From NCBI GenBank assembly GCA_015258095.1, contig JABZIV010000001.1, positions 25,691-89,690 of the forward strand: a stretch of 64,000 nt of DNA. Direction: 5' to 3'. Numbering within the stretch: position 1 is the first letter of the stretch; each line of letters begins with the position of its first letter. The DNA is from Lachnospiraceae bacterium (GTDB lineage: Bacteria; Bacillota; Clostridia; Lachnospirales; Lachnospiraceae). The translations under genes were made by a program, and so were the position numbers. Of this stretch, positions 34,648 to 43,278 are shown piece after piece. Below the pieces are notes generated by a model that was not told the DNA's origin, searched no databases, and worked only from the letters and a program-made list of their open reading frames with translations.

Positions 34648-35583
34648 ATGGGGAAAAGAGTTCTTTTATTGGTGAACAGCAGTAGCGGGCAGGAGAAGGG
34701 CAAAGCGTTGCTTTATTCTTTTGTGGAAGAATTTGCAAAGAAGAATTGTGTAGTGACCGTCTTTCCGATTCTTCCGAGGTCGAGAAAGCTGAGCACGGAT
34801 AGCATCGTGCATAAGTATAAAGAGGCGTTTGATCTGATTGTTTGTGTCGGAGGGGACGGAACACTCCATTATCTTGTAAGCAGCGTTCTGGAAGAAGGAT
34901 TACAAGTTCCCATCGGCTATATACCGACAGGCTCTACAAACGATTTTGCCGCTTCTCTGGGCATTCCGAAGGATTGGAAGGAAAATATCGACGGGATGGT
35001 AAAAGGGAAGCCGTTTTACTGTGATATCGGGCAGCTGAATGAGAAGTATTTTAACTATATTGCGGCGTTTGGCGCCTTCACCAAAGTGAGCTACGGGACA
35101 GAGCAGAAGTTGAAGAATAATCTGGGGTACATGGCGTATCTTCTGGAGTCAATTCGCACCATGCCGGAGAATCTGTCCAAGAGCTACCGCTTACAGGTTC
35201 GAAGCGCAGAGTTTTCGGAAGAAGGAGAATATATCTTCGGCGCCATATCCAATTCCCGCTCGGTGGCAGGCTTTAGCGGCTTTCCGGGGAGCTCCCGGGA
35301 GGAGAAATGGAACGTGGATTTGCAGGATGGAAAGTTTGAAGTGCTGCTGATTCGTGCGCCGAAGAATATCGCGGATTTTGGAGAAATCCTTGCAACCATC
35401 ATCGGCGGCGTGATTCCGGAGGACAATCCGCAGGTACAGTTTTTTAAGACGAGTCATCTCTTTCTTTCAGCAAAAGAAGAGGTGGAGTGGACCGTGGATG
35501 GAGAGTTCGGGGGCGCTTACCGGGAAATGGAATTGAAGGTCATGGAGAAGAAAGTCGGTGTTATGTTGCCGAGTGAGGATTAA
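34648..35583 (+). CDS. diacylglycerol/lipid kinase (DagK/YegS-like)
   Basis: A 311-residue soluble lipid kinase that phosphorylates diacylglycerol or a related lipid at the membrane surface. The catalytic domain shows VLLLVNSSSGQEKGKA, the nucleotide loop VCVGGDGTLHYLVSSVL and GYIPTGSTNDFAASLGIP. The ATG at 34648 matches the family N-terminus (MGKRVLLLVNSSSG); the open frame upstream from 34600 is inside the promoter region, where TATAAT lies at 34595-34600. It ends six bases before the CCA-adding enzyme gene, so the two share a transcript. Confidence 0.88.
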   Translation: MGKRVLLLVNSSSGQEKGKALLYSFVEEFAKKNCVVTVFPILPRSRKLSTDSIVHKYKEAFDLIVCVGGDGTLHYLVSSVLEEGLQVPIGYIPTGSTNDFAASLGIPKDWKENIDGMVKGKPFYCDIGQLNEKYFNYIAAFGAFTKVSYGTEQKLKNNLGYMAYLLESIRTMPENLSKSYRLQVRSAEFSEEGEYIFGAISNSRSVAGFSGFPGSSREEKWNVDLQDGKFEVLLIRAPKNIADFGEILATIIGGVIPEDNPQVQFFKTSHLFLSAKEEVEWTVDGEFGGAYREMELKVMEKKVGVMLPSED

Positions 35584-35588
35584 CCGGA

Positions 35589-36854
35589 GTGAAGATTTGC
35601 ATGCCAAGAGGAGCGGAGTTTATCATTCGCTCTTTAGAAAATGCGGGGTATGAAGCATATATTGTGGGGGGCTGTGTTCGAGATGCGCTTCTCGGACGGG
35701 CGCCGGAGGACTGGGATATCACGACCAATGCCTTGCCGGAACAGATGAAAGCCATTTTCCCCGTGACAGTAGATACCGGGATTCAACATGGAACGCTTAC
35801 CGTTCTGGTGCCTCCTGATGAGATAGAGAACGGGATTCGCAGCTTTGAAGTAACGACTTTTCGTATTGACGGAGAGTATACGGATCATCGCCATCCGAGC
35901 TCCGTTTCTTTTACTTCTTCTTTGGAGGAAGACCTGGCAAGACGGGATTTTACGATGAATGCAATGGCGTATCACATGGATAGGGGAATCATTGATCCCT
36001 ATTTCGGACAGCGCGATATGGGCTCACACATCGTCCGTGCGGTAGGGAAGGCGGAGGACCGCTTTAGGGAAGATGCCCTTCGGATGATGCGGGGGATTCG
36101 TTTTTCCGCCCAGCTGGATTTTACTTTGGATGAGGAGGCAATCAGAGGGATTCAGAAGCTTCGGGAGACGCTCCTGGATGTTTCCAAAGAGAGAATTGCG
36201 GTCGAACTTTGGAAGTTGCTTGCCAGTGGGCATCCCGAGAAGGTAGCCCTCTTCTTTCATTATGGTTTGGCTCCTTTCATCACGGAAGATTTTCCGGAAA
36301 TTCAGAAAAGAGGGATTCCCGACCTTCTCCCCGATGCGGCGAAAGAGAAGTGGATCCGCTTCGGCTTGTTTCTTCGGGGCGTGCCCGCACTTTCCCGGAA
36401 GATTTTACGGGAGTTGAAGCTCGATCGGGATACGATGGATAAGGCAAGCCGTTTCGCCCGCCTGTTTTCCGAGGAGGAAGTGGAGAGCCCTTATGGACTC
36501 AGAAAAAGAGTGGCGGAGTGCGGAATCGATATGACGTTCGCCTTTTATGAAGTAAAGCTTGCCCTTCTTTTGCGGAAAGAAAATGGGAAAGAGGAGCAGG
36601 AACAGTCTTGCATCGAAGAACGACTTCGTTGGCTTTCCGCTATAAAGGAGAAGGGAGATTGCGTTTCTCTTTCCAATATGGCGGTGTGCGGAAAAGACCT
36701 GATAGCACTGGGAATTGCGCCGGGAAAAGAGCTGGGCGTTCTGCTCAAAGCTTTGTTTGAGCGTGTTTTAGAATTTCCGGAAGAAAATGAAAAAGGGAAG
36801 TTGCTCAAGTATCTTAAAGAGGAAATGCGGATGGGAGAAGAGGCGGATTTCTAG
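35589..36854 (+). CDS. cca: CCA tRNA nucleotidyltransferase
   Basis: Adds or repairs the 3' CCA end of tRNAs. The 421-residue product has the class II head domain: YIVGGCVRDALLGRAPEDWDITTNA with the two catalytic carboxylates in DWD, RIDGEYTDHRHPSSVSFT, and RRDFTMNAMAYH, then RFREDALRMMRGIRFSAQ. The start is GTG at 35589, chosen because homologues begin MKI..P and continue into the same helix; an ATG at 35601 is the alternative. It directly follows the lipid kinase. Confidence 0.93.
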   Translation: MKICMPRGAEFIIRSLENAGYEAYIVGGCVRDALLGRAPEDWDITTNALPEQMKAIFPVTVDTGIQHGTLTVLVPPDEIENGIRSFEVTTFRIDGEYTDHRHPSSVSFTSSLEEDLARRDFTMNAMAYHMDRGIIDPYFGQRDMGSHIVRAVGKAEDRFREDALRMMRGIRFSAQLDFTLDEEAIRGIQKLRETLLDVSKERIAVELWKLLASGHPEKVALFFHYGLAPFITEDFPEIQKRGIPDLLPDAAKEKWIRFGLFLRGVPALSRKILRELKLDRDTMDKASRFARLFSEEEVESPYGLRKRVAECGIDMTFAFYEVKLALLLRKENGKEEQEQSCIEERLRWLSAIKEKGDCVSLSNMAVCGKDLIALGIAPGKELGVLLKALFERVLEFPEENEKGKLLKYLKEEMRMGEEADF

Positions 36855-36922
36855 ACGGGAGACAGCGGAAAGGAAACACTGTTCTGCGGGATAGATAGAA
36901 TCCTGATGAAATTCGTGCAGAG

Positions 36923-36953
36923 AACTCTTTTCCGTAGTAGAATGAAAAGAGTT
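36923..36953 (+). other. hairpin upstream of the phosphohexomutase gene
   Basis: AACTCTTTT (36923-36931) pairs with AAAAGAGTT (36945-36953); the loop contains TAGAAT, which could be a -10. It has no uridine tail. Its role, operator or chance, is open. Confidence 0.3.
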
Positions 36954-36999
36954 TAAGGACGGAGCGCAGAGAGAGCAAGTAGAGAAAATGGAGGGAAGT

Positions 37000-38688
37000 A
37001 TGCTGGACTACAAAAAGGAATTCGAGCGGTGGAAAAAAGCGGACTTGTTGGACTTCGATTTAGGGAGAGAGTTGGAGCTGATTTCCGGAAATGAGGAGGA
37101 AATCAAAGAGCATTTTGGCAGAGCACTGGAATTCGGTACTGCGGGAATTCGCGGAACGCTCGGTGTGGGAACCAATCGCATGAATCTGTTCGTGGTTCGG
37201 CAGGCGACGGAGGGGCTCGCACGCTATATTCTGGAAGAGGGACTCGAGAAATTGGTTGCCATCAGCTATGACTCCCGGTTGAAGGGGTGGACCTTTGCAA
37301 AAGAGGTCGCTTGTGTTCTTGCGGCAAATGGAATTACGGTCCGCTTATATGATGCGCTTATGCCGGTTCCGGCACTTTCCTTCGCGACGAGATACTATCA
37401 TTGCAGCGCCGGAATCATGCTGACCGCTTCTCATAATCCGGCTGTCTATAACGGGTATAAGGCGTATGGCAGTGACGGCTGTCAGATGACGGACGAAGCG
37501 GCAGGAAAGGTTTATGAGAAAATCAAGGAGACGGATGTTCTGACCGGAGCGAAGACCATGCCGTTCTCTTTGGCAGTGGAGAAAGGACTGGTTCAATTTG
37601 TAGAGGAAGAATGCAAAGAGGCATTTTACCGGGCAGTACTTTCACAGAGCGTGCATCCCGGTGTTTGCAAAGAGGCGGGACTGTCTTTGGTTTATACCCC
37701 GCTGAACGGAACCGGTTTGGAGCCCGTAACCCGCATTTTCCGTGAACTTGGCATTTCGGATGTTACGATTGTACCGGAACAGGAGTATCCGAATGGCTAT
37801 TTCACAACCTGCCCGTATCCGAATCCGGAGATTCTGGAGGCGATGGAGAAAGGGCTTGCTCTTGCGAAGGAGAAGAACGCGGACTTGCTTCTGGCAACGG
37901 ATCCGGATGCCGACCGTGTCGGAATAGCCATGCGGACAGAAGACGGGAACTATGAGTTAGTCAGTGGAAATGAGATGGGCGTCCTTCTTCTGGATTATAT
38001 TGCGTCCGGAAGAAAGGCGGAAGGAACCCTTCCGAAGAATTCGATTGCCGTGAAATCCATTGTCAGCACTCCGCTTGCGGATAAGATAGCGGAGCATTAT
38101 GGTGTCGAGATGCGTCATACTCTGACCGGGTTCAAGTGGATTGGAGAGCAAATCAAGTTTCTGGAAGAGAAGGGCGAGAAGGAACGCTTTCTTTTTGGAT
38201 TTGAGGAGAGCTACGGCTATCTCTCCGGAACTGCCGTACGGGATAAGGACGCCGTAGTGGCATCGATGCTGATTTGTGAGATGGCGGCCTATTACCGAAA
38301 GAATGGATCCTCGATTAAAGAAAGACTGGAAGAAATTTATGCGCAATACGGTTACTACCTGAATGCTGTAGACAGCTTCTCCTTCCCGGGCCTGTCCGGA
38401 ATGGATAAGATGCAGGGCATTATGGAAGGACTTCGGAAAGACTGCCCGAAAGAATTTGCAGGAAATCGGATAGTAGAATGTGTGGATTATCTGGATAGCG
38501 CGCATACCGGACTGCCTAAGTCCAATGTACTCCTTTATCGTTTGGAAAATGGGGAAACCGTGATTGTGCGTCCGTCCGGAACGGAACCGAAAATCAAAGC
38601 CTATTACACTACCCTCGGGAAGGATAAGGAGCAGGCAAGACAAGAGAAAGAGAAACTTGCGAAGGCTTTGGCGCCGCTATTCTCCTAA
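37000..38688 (+). CDS. phosphohexomutase (phosphoglucomutase/phosphomannomutase family)
   Basis: A 562-residue alpha-D-phosphohexomutase that moves phosphate between C1 and C6 of a hexose. The phosphoserine loop is MLTASHNPAVYNGYK (Ser144), the metal loop ATDPDADRVGIAM, the sugar-binding loop FGFEESYGYL, and the C-terminal phosphate loop VRPSGTEPKIKAYY. The N-terminus contains FGTAGIRGTLGVGTNRMN. This long form is typical of Bacillota PgcA-type enzymes. The ATG at 37000 is preferred because GGAGGG lies just before it; an ATG at 36988 overlaps that site. Confidence 0.92.
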   Translation: MLDYKKEFERWKKADLLDFDLGRELELISGNEEEIKEHFGRALEFGTAGIRGTLGVGTNRMNLFVVRQATEGLARYILEEGLEKLVAISYDSRLKGWTFAKEVACVLAANGITVRLYDALMPVPALSFATRYYHCSAGIMLTASHNPAVYNGYKAYGSDGCQMTDEAAGKVYEKIKETDVLTGAKTMPFSLAVEKGLVQFVEEECKEAFYRAVLSQSVHPGVCKEAGLSLVYTPLNGTGLEPVTRIFRELGISDVTIVPEQEYPNGYFTTCPYPNPEILEAMEKGLALAKEKNADLLLATDPDADRVGIAMRTEDGNYELVSGNEMGVLLLDYIASGRKAEGTLPKNSIAVKSIVSTPLADKIAEHYGVEMRHTLTGFKWIGEQIKFLEEKGEKERFLFGFEESYGYLSGTAVRDKDAVVASMLICEMAAYYRKNGSSIKERLEEIYAQYGYYLNAVDSFSFPGLSGMDKMQGIMEGLRKDCPKEFAGNRIVECVDYLDSAHTGLPKSNVLLYRLENGETVIVRPSGTEPKIKAYYTTLGKDKEQARQEKEKLAKALAPLFS

Positions 38689-38711
38689 AAGCAGGCAGTC
38701 AGGAGAGAAGA

Positions 38712-39881
38712 ATGCAGGATAGCGGGACAAGAATGCAGGACAATAGGGAGAGAATGCGGGATAGCAAAAAAGAGCCGGAGAATGGAAAAAAAAGGATTCC
38801 GGAACTGGATTATTACAAAGGATTTCTGATCTATCTGGTTGTACTCGGACATTTTCTGCTACCGCTAAAAGGGAGTCCGCATTCCCTTTTCGGACGCAGT
38901 TTTTATCTGATTTACAGTTTTCACATGCCGGCTTTTCTGTTCCTTTCGGGTTATTTTTTCTTTGGAAGATGGAAGAAAAGGGGAACGCAGTTCCGTTCCC
39001 TTTTTTCTTATTTCCTTTTATACCTCTTTATGAAATGCTTGATGCATATTGCGGACTTGCTGTTCTATCATTCCAAGCATCTTTTTCCCGATTTTTTGCA
39101 CGAGTCCTCAACGCCCTGGTATATTCTGGTTTTGCTTTTTCTGGAACTCAGCATACTTCCTCTGGAACTCTTTTTTAAAGGAAAGAGAGGCGTGTCCGAC
39201 CGGGCGACTATCTTATATCTTTCTATTTTGATTTTGCTCTCCTTTCCGCTTTCTTTTCTGGAGATTGGAAGAAAATGGAAGGACTTATTATCCATTGACC
39301 GCTTGATTAGTTTTGCGCCCTTCTTCTACATGGGGATGATCGCAAAGAAGAAGGCGTTTTCTTTTCAGAAAATCCACGTTCTTCCCTGCCTTCTGGGCGG
39401 GGCTTTCGCGGTCACTTTATTTCTTTTTTTTCGGGAGCTTTATCCTTACACCAGGGTTTTTTACGGTGTGTGGGGATACAGGATAGAGAGGGAAGCCATT
39501 GCACCGTTTTTTAAGGCGTTTCCCATCCTGATTCGGATCGGATTCTTCCCTTACGCACTTTGCATTTCCTACTTCTTTTATACACTGGTTTTCTTTTTTT
39601 CCACTGCTCTAAAAAGGGTAAAATCGGCTACACTTCTCCACCGCGTTTTAGAGCTGCTTCTCCGTAGCGGACAATATACCCTTCCGATTTATGTTTTTCA
39701 TCGCCCGTTTCGGGATGCTTTCTTTCAGTTTTCGTTCACAAAGAAGTTTATTCTGGGCGGAATGCATGGCGGACTTGTTCTCTTGTTTTTTACAGTATTG
39801 ATGGGCATATCCTTCTTCCTGCTCTTTCTTCTCGGAAGAAAATCTCTGGATGCGTTTTGTAGAATGCGTCTTGGCGGATAA
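38712..39881 (+). CDS. acyltransferase 3 family membrane protein
   Basis: A 389-residue polytopic membrane O-acyltransferase of the OafA/fucose-4-O-acetylase type, probably acetylating a surface glycan. The family start is RIPELDYYKGFLIYLVVLGHF followed by IYSFHMPAFLFLSGYFFFG, with about ten transmembrane segments. The first 25 residues come from three imperfect 21-base repeats, each holding an in-frame ATG (38712, 38733, 38754), so the true start is uncertain; only the first has a good purine-rich site. The exact acceptor is unknown. Confidence 0.82.
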   Translation: MQDSGTRMQDNRERMRDSKKEPENGKKRIPELDYYKGFLIYLVVLGHFLLPLKGSPHSLFGRSFYLIYSFHMPAFLFLSGYFFFGRWKKRGTQFRSLFSYFLLYLFMKCLMHIADLLFYHSKHLFPDFLHESSTPWYILVLLFLELSILPLELFFKGKRGVSDRATILYLSILILLSFPLSFLEIGRKWKDLLSIDRLISFAPFFYMGMIAKKKAFSFQKIHVLPCLLGGAFAVTLFLFFRELYPYTRVFYGVWGYRIEREAIAPFFKAFPILIRIGFFPYALCISYFFYTLVFFFSTALKRVKSATLLHRVLELLLRSGQYTLPIYVFHRPFRDAFFQFSFTKKFILGGMHGGLVLLFFTVLMGISFFLLFLLGRKSLDAFCRMRLGG

Positions 39882-39906
39882 GGTTTTTCGGATTAATCTA
39901 TAACAA

Positions 39907-39945
39907 AAAGAGGGGATTGTACTCTGCACAATCCCCTCTTTCCAT
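39907..39945. terminator. terminator between acyltransferase and POT genes
   Basis: AAAGAGGGGATTGT (39907-39920) pairs perfectly with ACAATCCCCTCTTT (39928-39941) around ACTCTGC. It separates convergent genes and can serve both. Confidence 0.88.
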
Positions 39946-39998
39946 ACATCAAAGTCTTTCGTTATATATCCTTCTTCCCATCCCTGCGGAAGAAAGCA

Positions 39999-41342
39999 TT
40001 ACTTCTCATCAACAACCAGGCTGTTTAACTTCTTATCCATAATCCACAGAATAGCAGCGATAGCAATGAGAAGAACGGCTACACCGATACACCAGCCGGA
40101 GAAAGCGACATTCTTCATCAGCCAGTTATAAATCGGGCCATAGGACAGACCTGCAATAAAGATTGCGAAAGTCCATACTGCCATCATAGCGGACAGGAGT
40201 CTTGCCGGAGCAAACTTCGAGATGAAGGAGTTTCCTAACGGGGAGAAAGTCATTTCACCGAAGGATAACGCAATACCGAAGAAGATAACCCAGAGAAGAC
40301 TTGCAGGCTTTCCGCCTCTTGTGATATCGCCTAAGGCGAAGATAACGAAGGCGAGACCCAGGATACCGATACCGAGTGCCGTGTGCTTAAAGATACTTAA
40401 GCCGCCGCCCGGTCTCCTTGCATCCTTCTCCCAAAGCATACCGAGAACCGGTCCGAGAAGAATACAGAGGATTCCGTTTTCTGAATCGAAGAAGGAAGTC
40501 GGAACACTGAAGGAACCGATTTTCCAGTTCATACGAAGGAACTCACCGGCTGCATTTGCTTCTGCCCAGTAATCGTAAACCGGTAGGTAAGCCAGGTACC
40601 AGAAAATCCAGAATACAGCAGAGAAGAGAGATACGGCAATGATAGCAAGTACTCTTTGCTTCTCCAGCTTGGTAAGAGGCTTCTTCTCTACAGTAGCAGT
40701 TGCTTCCTTCTGCTGTCCCTCCTTGAAAGGTCTGGAACCAACTTCTCCGAAAGCCTTCCAAGAACATACAAACATGATTGCATTAATCAGCATTACAATA
40801 CCGCAAAGTACGAAGCAGATTCTGTAGCCCTGTGCGCCTGCCAGAAGACCGATGACGGTAGTTCCGATGAAAGAACCGACATTGACCATGGAGTACTGTG
40901 TGGAGAATGCCTTATCGAGCTCTGTTTTATCGGTGAAAAGAAGACCGGTAAGAGAGTTCGTCTGCGGCTTAAAGAGTCCTGTACCTACGGATACCAGACC
41001 GATCATCAGTGCAACACCTGCCAGGCTGTGTGCACCAGCACCGATAAAGTAGCCGAGAGACATCAGAGCCATACCGATCGGAACCAGATACTTTGCACCG
41101 AAAAGACGGTCTGAAAAATAAGAACCGATAAGCGGTGCGAGGTAGGTGAAAGCTACGAAATAAGACTGAAACATGGCGCTGGCCTCTTTCGGTGCGCCGA
41201 TACCCCCCTTGTTTGCTGCAAGAATGACAAATCCTACAAGCAGCCATTTCGCTGAGTAGTAGCTGAAACGCTCCAAGGTAAAAGCAAAGTTACAAAACCA
41301 GAATGCTGCCTTGGGGTTCGCTTTTGATTGTACTGTGTTCAT
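39999..41342 (-). CDS. POT family proton-coupled oligopeptide transporter
   Basis: A 447-residue major-facilitator transporter of the PTR2/POT family, importing di- and tripeptides with protons. Visible motifs: FTLERFSYYSAKWLL (ExxER region in modified form), YLAPLIGSYFSDRLFGAKYL, GTGLFKPQTNSLTGLL and the PTR2 signature region FSTQYSMVNVGSFIGTTVIG, plus FGIALSFGEMTFSPLGNSF. The ATG at 41342 is preferred over the GTG at 41351 because the GGAGGAGGAG site lies eight to nine bases before it. It is monocistronic on the minus strand. Confidence 0.9.
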   Translation of the reverse strand: MNTVQSKANPKAAFWFCNFAFTLERFSYYSAKWLLVGFVILAANKGGIGAPKEASAMFQSYFVAFTYLAPLIGSYFSDRLFGAKYLVPIGMALMSLGYFIGAGAHSLAGVALMIGLVSVGTGLFKPQTNSLTGLLFTDKTELDKAFSTQYSMVNVGSFIGTTVIGLLAGAQGYRICFVLCGIVMLINAIMFVCSWKAFGEVGSRPFKEGQQKEATATVEKKPLTKLEKQRVLAIIAVSLFSAVFWIFWYLAYLPVYDYWAEANAAGEFLRMNWKIGSFSVPTSFFDSENGILCILLGPVLGMLWEKDARRPGGGLSIFKHTALGIGILGLAFVIFALGDITRGGKPASLLWVIFFGIALSFGEMTFSPLGNSFISKFAPARLLSAMMAVWTFAIFIAGLSYGPIYNWLMKNVAFSGWCIGVAVLLIAIAAILWIMDKKLNSLVVDEK

Positions 41343-41477
41343 TTGCGACACTCCTCCTCCTGTAAGGATAATAATGTAAATTGTGTTGACAAAGTCATTT
41401 TAGCACTTTATTTCAGAAAAGTATCTAGTTTTGTCAAAATTTTAGCAGTTTATCTATAAATCTTTTTTCAAGTTCTT

Positions 41478-42827
41478 CTATTCTACGGAGAGTTTCTGGA
41501 TGTCCATATTCTTGGGAAGAATCAGGTTCAGAATGATGGCAACGACAAATACTACTGCGACAACATTTGCACCAAATACATTGCGTACCATTTCCGGGAA
41601 TATCTTCCAGATGTCCACTTCCGTCGGGTAGGTAAAACCGATGCCGATGGCGAGGGAGAGAGAGGCAATCACGATATTCCTCTGGGAGAACCCGCAGGAG
41701 GCAATCATTTGCATACCGGAAACGACAATGGTACCGAACATCATGGTGGTGCATCCGCCGAGAACACACTGGGGAAGAGAAGCGAAGAACTGTCCGACGG
41801 GCGGTAGGAGGCCGGCGAGAAGCATCATCATCGCACCGGTCGCAATCGTGAAGCGGTTCACCACCTTCGTCATCGCAATAAGACCGACGTTCTGCGAGAA
41901 GGAAGTTACCGGGCAGCAACCGAAAAGTGCGGAGATGGAGGAAGCAAAGCCGTCACAGGCAAGAGAACCGGAAATCTCTTTTTCCGTAATTTCCCGGTTG
42001 AGACCCGTGACCACCATCGCCGTCGTATCTCCGATGGTTTCCGTCGCGGATACGAGGAAAATGATGCAGGTGGAAAGAATCGCACCGATGTTGAACTTCG
42101 GCATCACGGGAAGAATGTGGGGAAGGGAGATCAGTCCCTTAGAGAAAATCAGAGTGTAATCTACTTTTCCTACGATGATGGCACAAATATAGCCTACGAC
42201 AAGACCTGCCAGCACGGATAACTGTTTCATGTAGCCTTTCACGAAAATGCTCCAGAGGATGCAGACGATGAGGGTGAGGGAGGCGATGGCGAGATTCTCG
42301 GCAGAACCGAAATCCTCCGCATAGCCGCCGCCGAAAGAACGGGCACCGACCGTGAAGAGAGAAAACCCGATCGAGGTCACGACCGTAGCCGCGACGATGG
42401 GAGAGACGATTTTCTTCCAATATTTGGCAAGAAGACCGAGAACACCTTCAAAGCAACCGCCGACAAGAACGGCACCGATGACCGCCGGATAACCGTAATT
42501 GGCACCGATGGTGGAAAGAATGGTGACAAAGGTGAAGCTGACGCCCATTACAATAGGAAGTTTTGATCCGATTTTCCACAGGGGATAGAGCTGAATCATG
42601 GTGGCGATACCGGCTGCGAACATGGCGTTCTGAATCAGCATGGCGACTTCCTGCTGGGAAAGTGCGGGCTGGGCGGCTGTGGCGATGATGGTCATCGGGC
42701 TTAAGTTTGCCACGAACATGGCAAGGACATGCTGCAAACCGAAGGGAATGGCCTTTGCAATGGGAACGCGCCCGTTCAGGCGGTAGATGTTTTCCATTGA
42801 GACCGTGGAAGATTTTTCTTGACTCAT
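41478..42827 (-). CDS. NCS2 family nucleobase (uracil/xanthine-type) permease
   Basis: A 449-residue membrane transporter of the nucleobase:cation symporter-2 family. It shows the GLQHVLAMFVANLSPM motif in the first helix, TAAQPALSQQEVAMLIQNAMF, GTIVVSGMQMI and the SATETIGDTTAMVVTGLNREIT stretch with SFSQNVGLIAMTKVVNR. These features suit a purine (xanthine/urate) rather than uracil carrier. The ATG at 42827 has an AAGGAG site; the longer frame from 42896 lacks one. No purine riboswitch was found in the leader. Confidence 0.9.
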   Translation of the reverse strand: MSQEKSSTVSMENIYRLNGRVPIAKAIPFGLQHVLAMFVANLSPMTIIATAAQPALSQQEVAMLIQNAMFAAGIATMIQLYPLWKIGSKLPIVMGVSFTFVTILSTIGANYGYPAVIGAVLVGGCFEGVLGLLAKYWKKIVSPIVAATVVTSIGFSLFTVGARSFGGGYAEDFGSAENLAIASLTLIVCILWSIFVKGYMKQLSVLAGLVVGYICAIIVGKVDYTLIFSKGLISLPHILPVMPKFNIGAILSTCIIFLVSATETIGDTTAMVVTGLNREITEKEISGSLACDGFASSISALFGCCPVTSFSQNVGLIAMTKVVNRFTIATGAMMMLLAGLLPPVGQFFASLPQCVLGGCTTMMFGTIVVSGMQMIASCGFSQRNIVIASLSLAIGIGFTYPTEVDIWKIFPEMVRNVFGANVVAVVFVVAIILNLILPKNMDIQKLSVE

Positions 42828-43192
42828 TTTTTCTCCTTTTTGAAAGTGGGTGTACAGGGACCTTTCATAAATAAAAAAAGTTTTGTAACAATCCAAATCA
42901 AGATTTTAAACTCCTTAAAACGGGAAAATAAGTAAAAAACCGAATCCATCTGGGTTATTGCAAAACATCTTTATCTTCATCGGAAAATAGAAAATGATAA
43001 AATTTATTTAAGACGCGCACATTTTATCATCTGTTTAAGGGATTGTCCATTTGAAAATGGAATTTCGTGCTCGTAAAGAAAAAAGACGGGGCAGTGAGAA
43101 AAAACAAGAGAAAACAAGAGAAAACAGGATAAAACAAGAGAAAATAAGAAAAAAACAAGGGGAAAGCATATCCGAATGTGGAGTATAGGAAG
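42828..43192. other. AT-rich divergent intergenic region between NCS2 permease and recA
   Basis: No gene is visible. It contains a perfect inverted repeat ATGATAAAAT (42994-43003) / ATTTTATCAT (43021-43030) with a 17-base loop, and a tandem decanucleotide tract at 43101-43160. The permease promoter is probably near the inverted repeat; TATCAT could be its -10 on the minus strand. Confidence 0.5.
43101..43160 (+). repeat. decanucleotide tandem repeat AAAACAAGAG
   Basis: Six units in exact 10-base register: three perfect AAAACAAGAG copies (43101, 43111, 43131), one AAAACAGGAT (43121) and two degenerate copies (43141, 43151). The 10-base period matches a DNA helical turn with A-tracts in phase, so the segment may be intrinsically curved upstream of the recA promoter. 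Confidence 0.75.
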
Positions 43193-43222
43193 AATGTTTG
43201 TTCTGTGATATAATACGAAAAA
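43193..43222 (+). promoter_or_regulatory. recA promoter with LexA (SOS) box
   Basis: GAATGTTTGTTC (43193-43204) differs at one base from the Gram-positive LexA core GAAC-N4-GTTC. It directly precedes an extended -10, TGA plus TATAAT (43207-43215), so a bound LexA would block polymerase. The -35 is poor. Confidence 0.65.
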
Positions 43223-43278
43223 CGAAATCCCAGAACCGTTTTCGGGAGAAGAAGGGATCATGCAGAAAGGGAGAAAGT

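Noticed and set aside
42828..43050. possible purine riboswitch before the NCS2 permease
   Set aside because: The conserved purine aptamer core and a terminator or anti-terminator pair could not be found on the minus strand.
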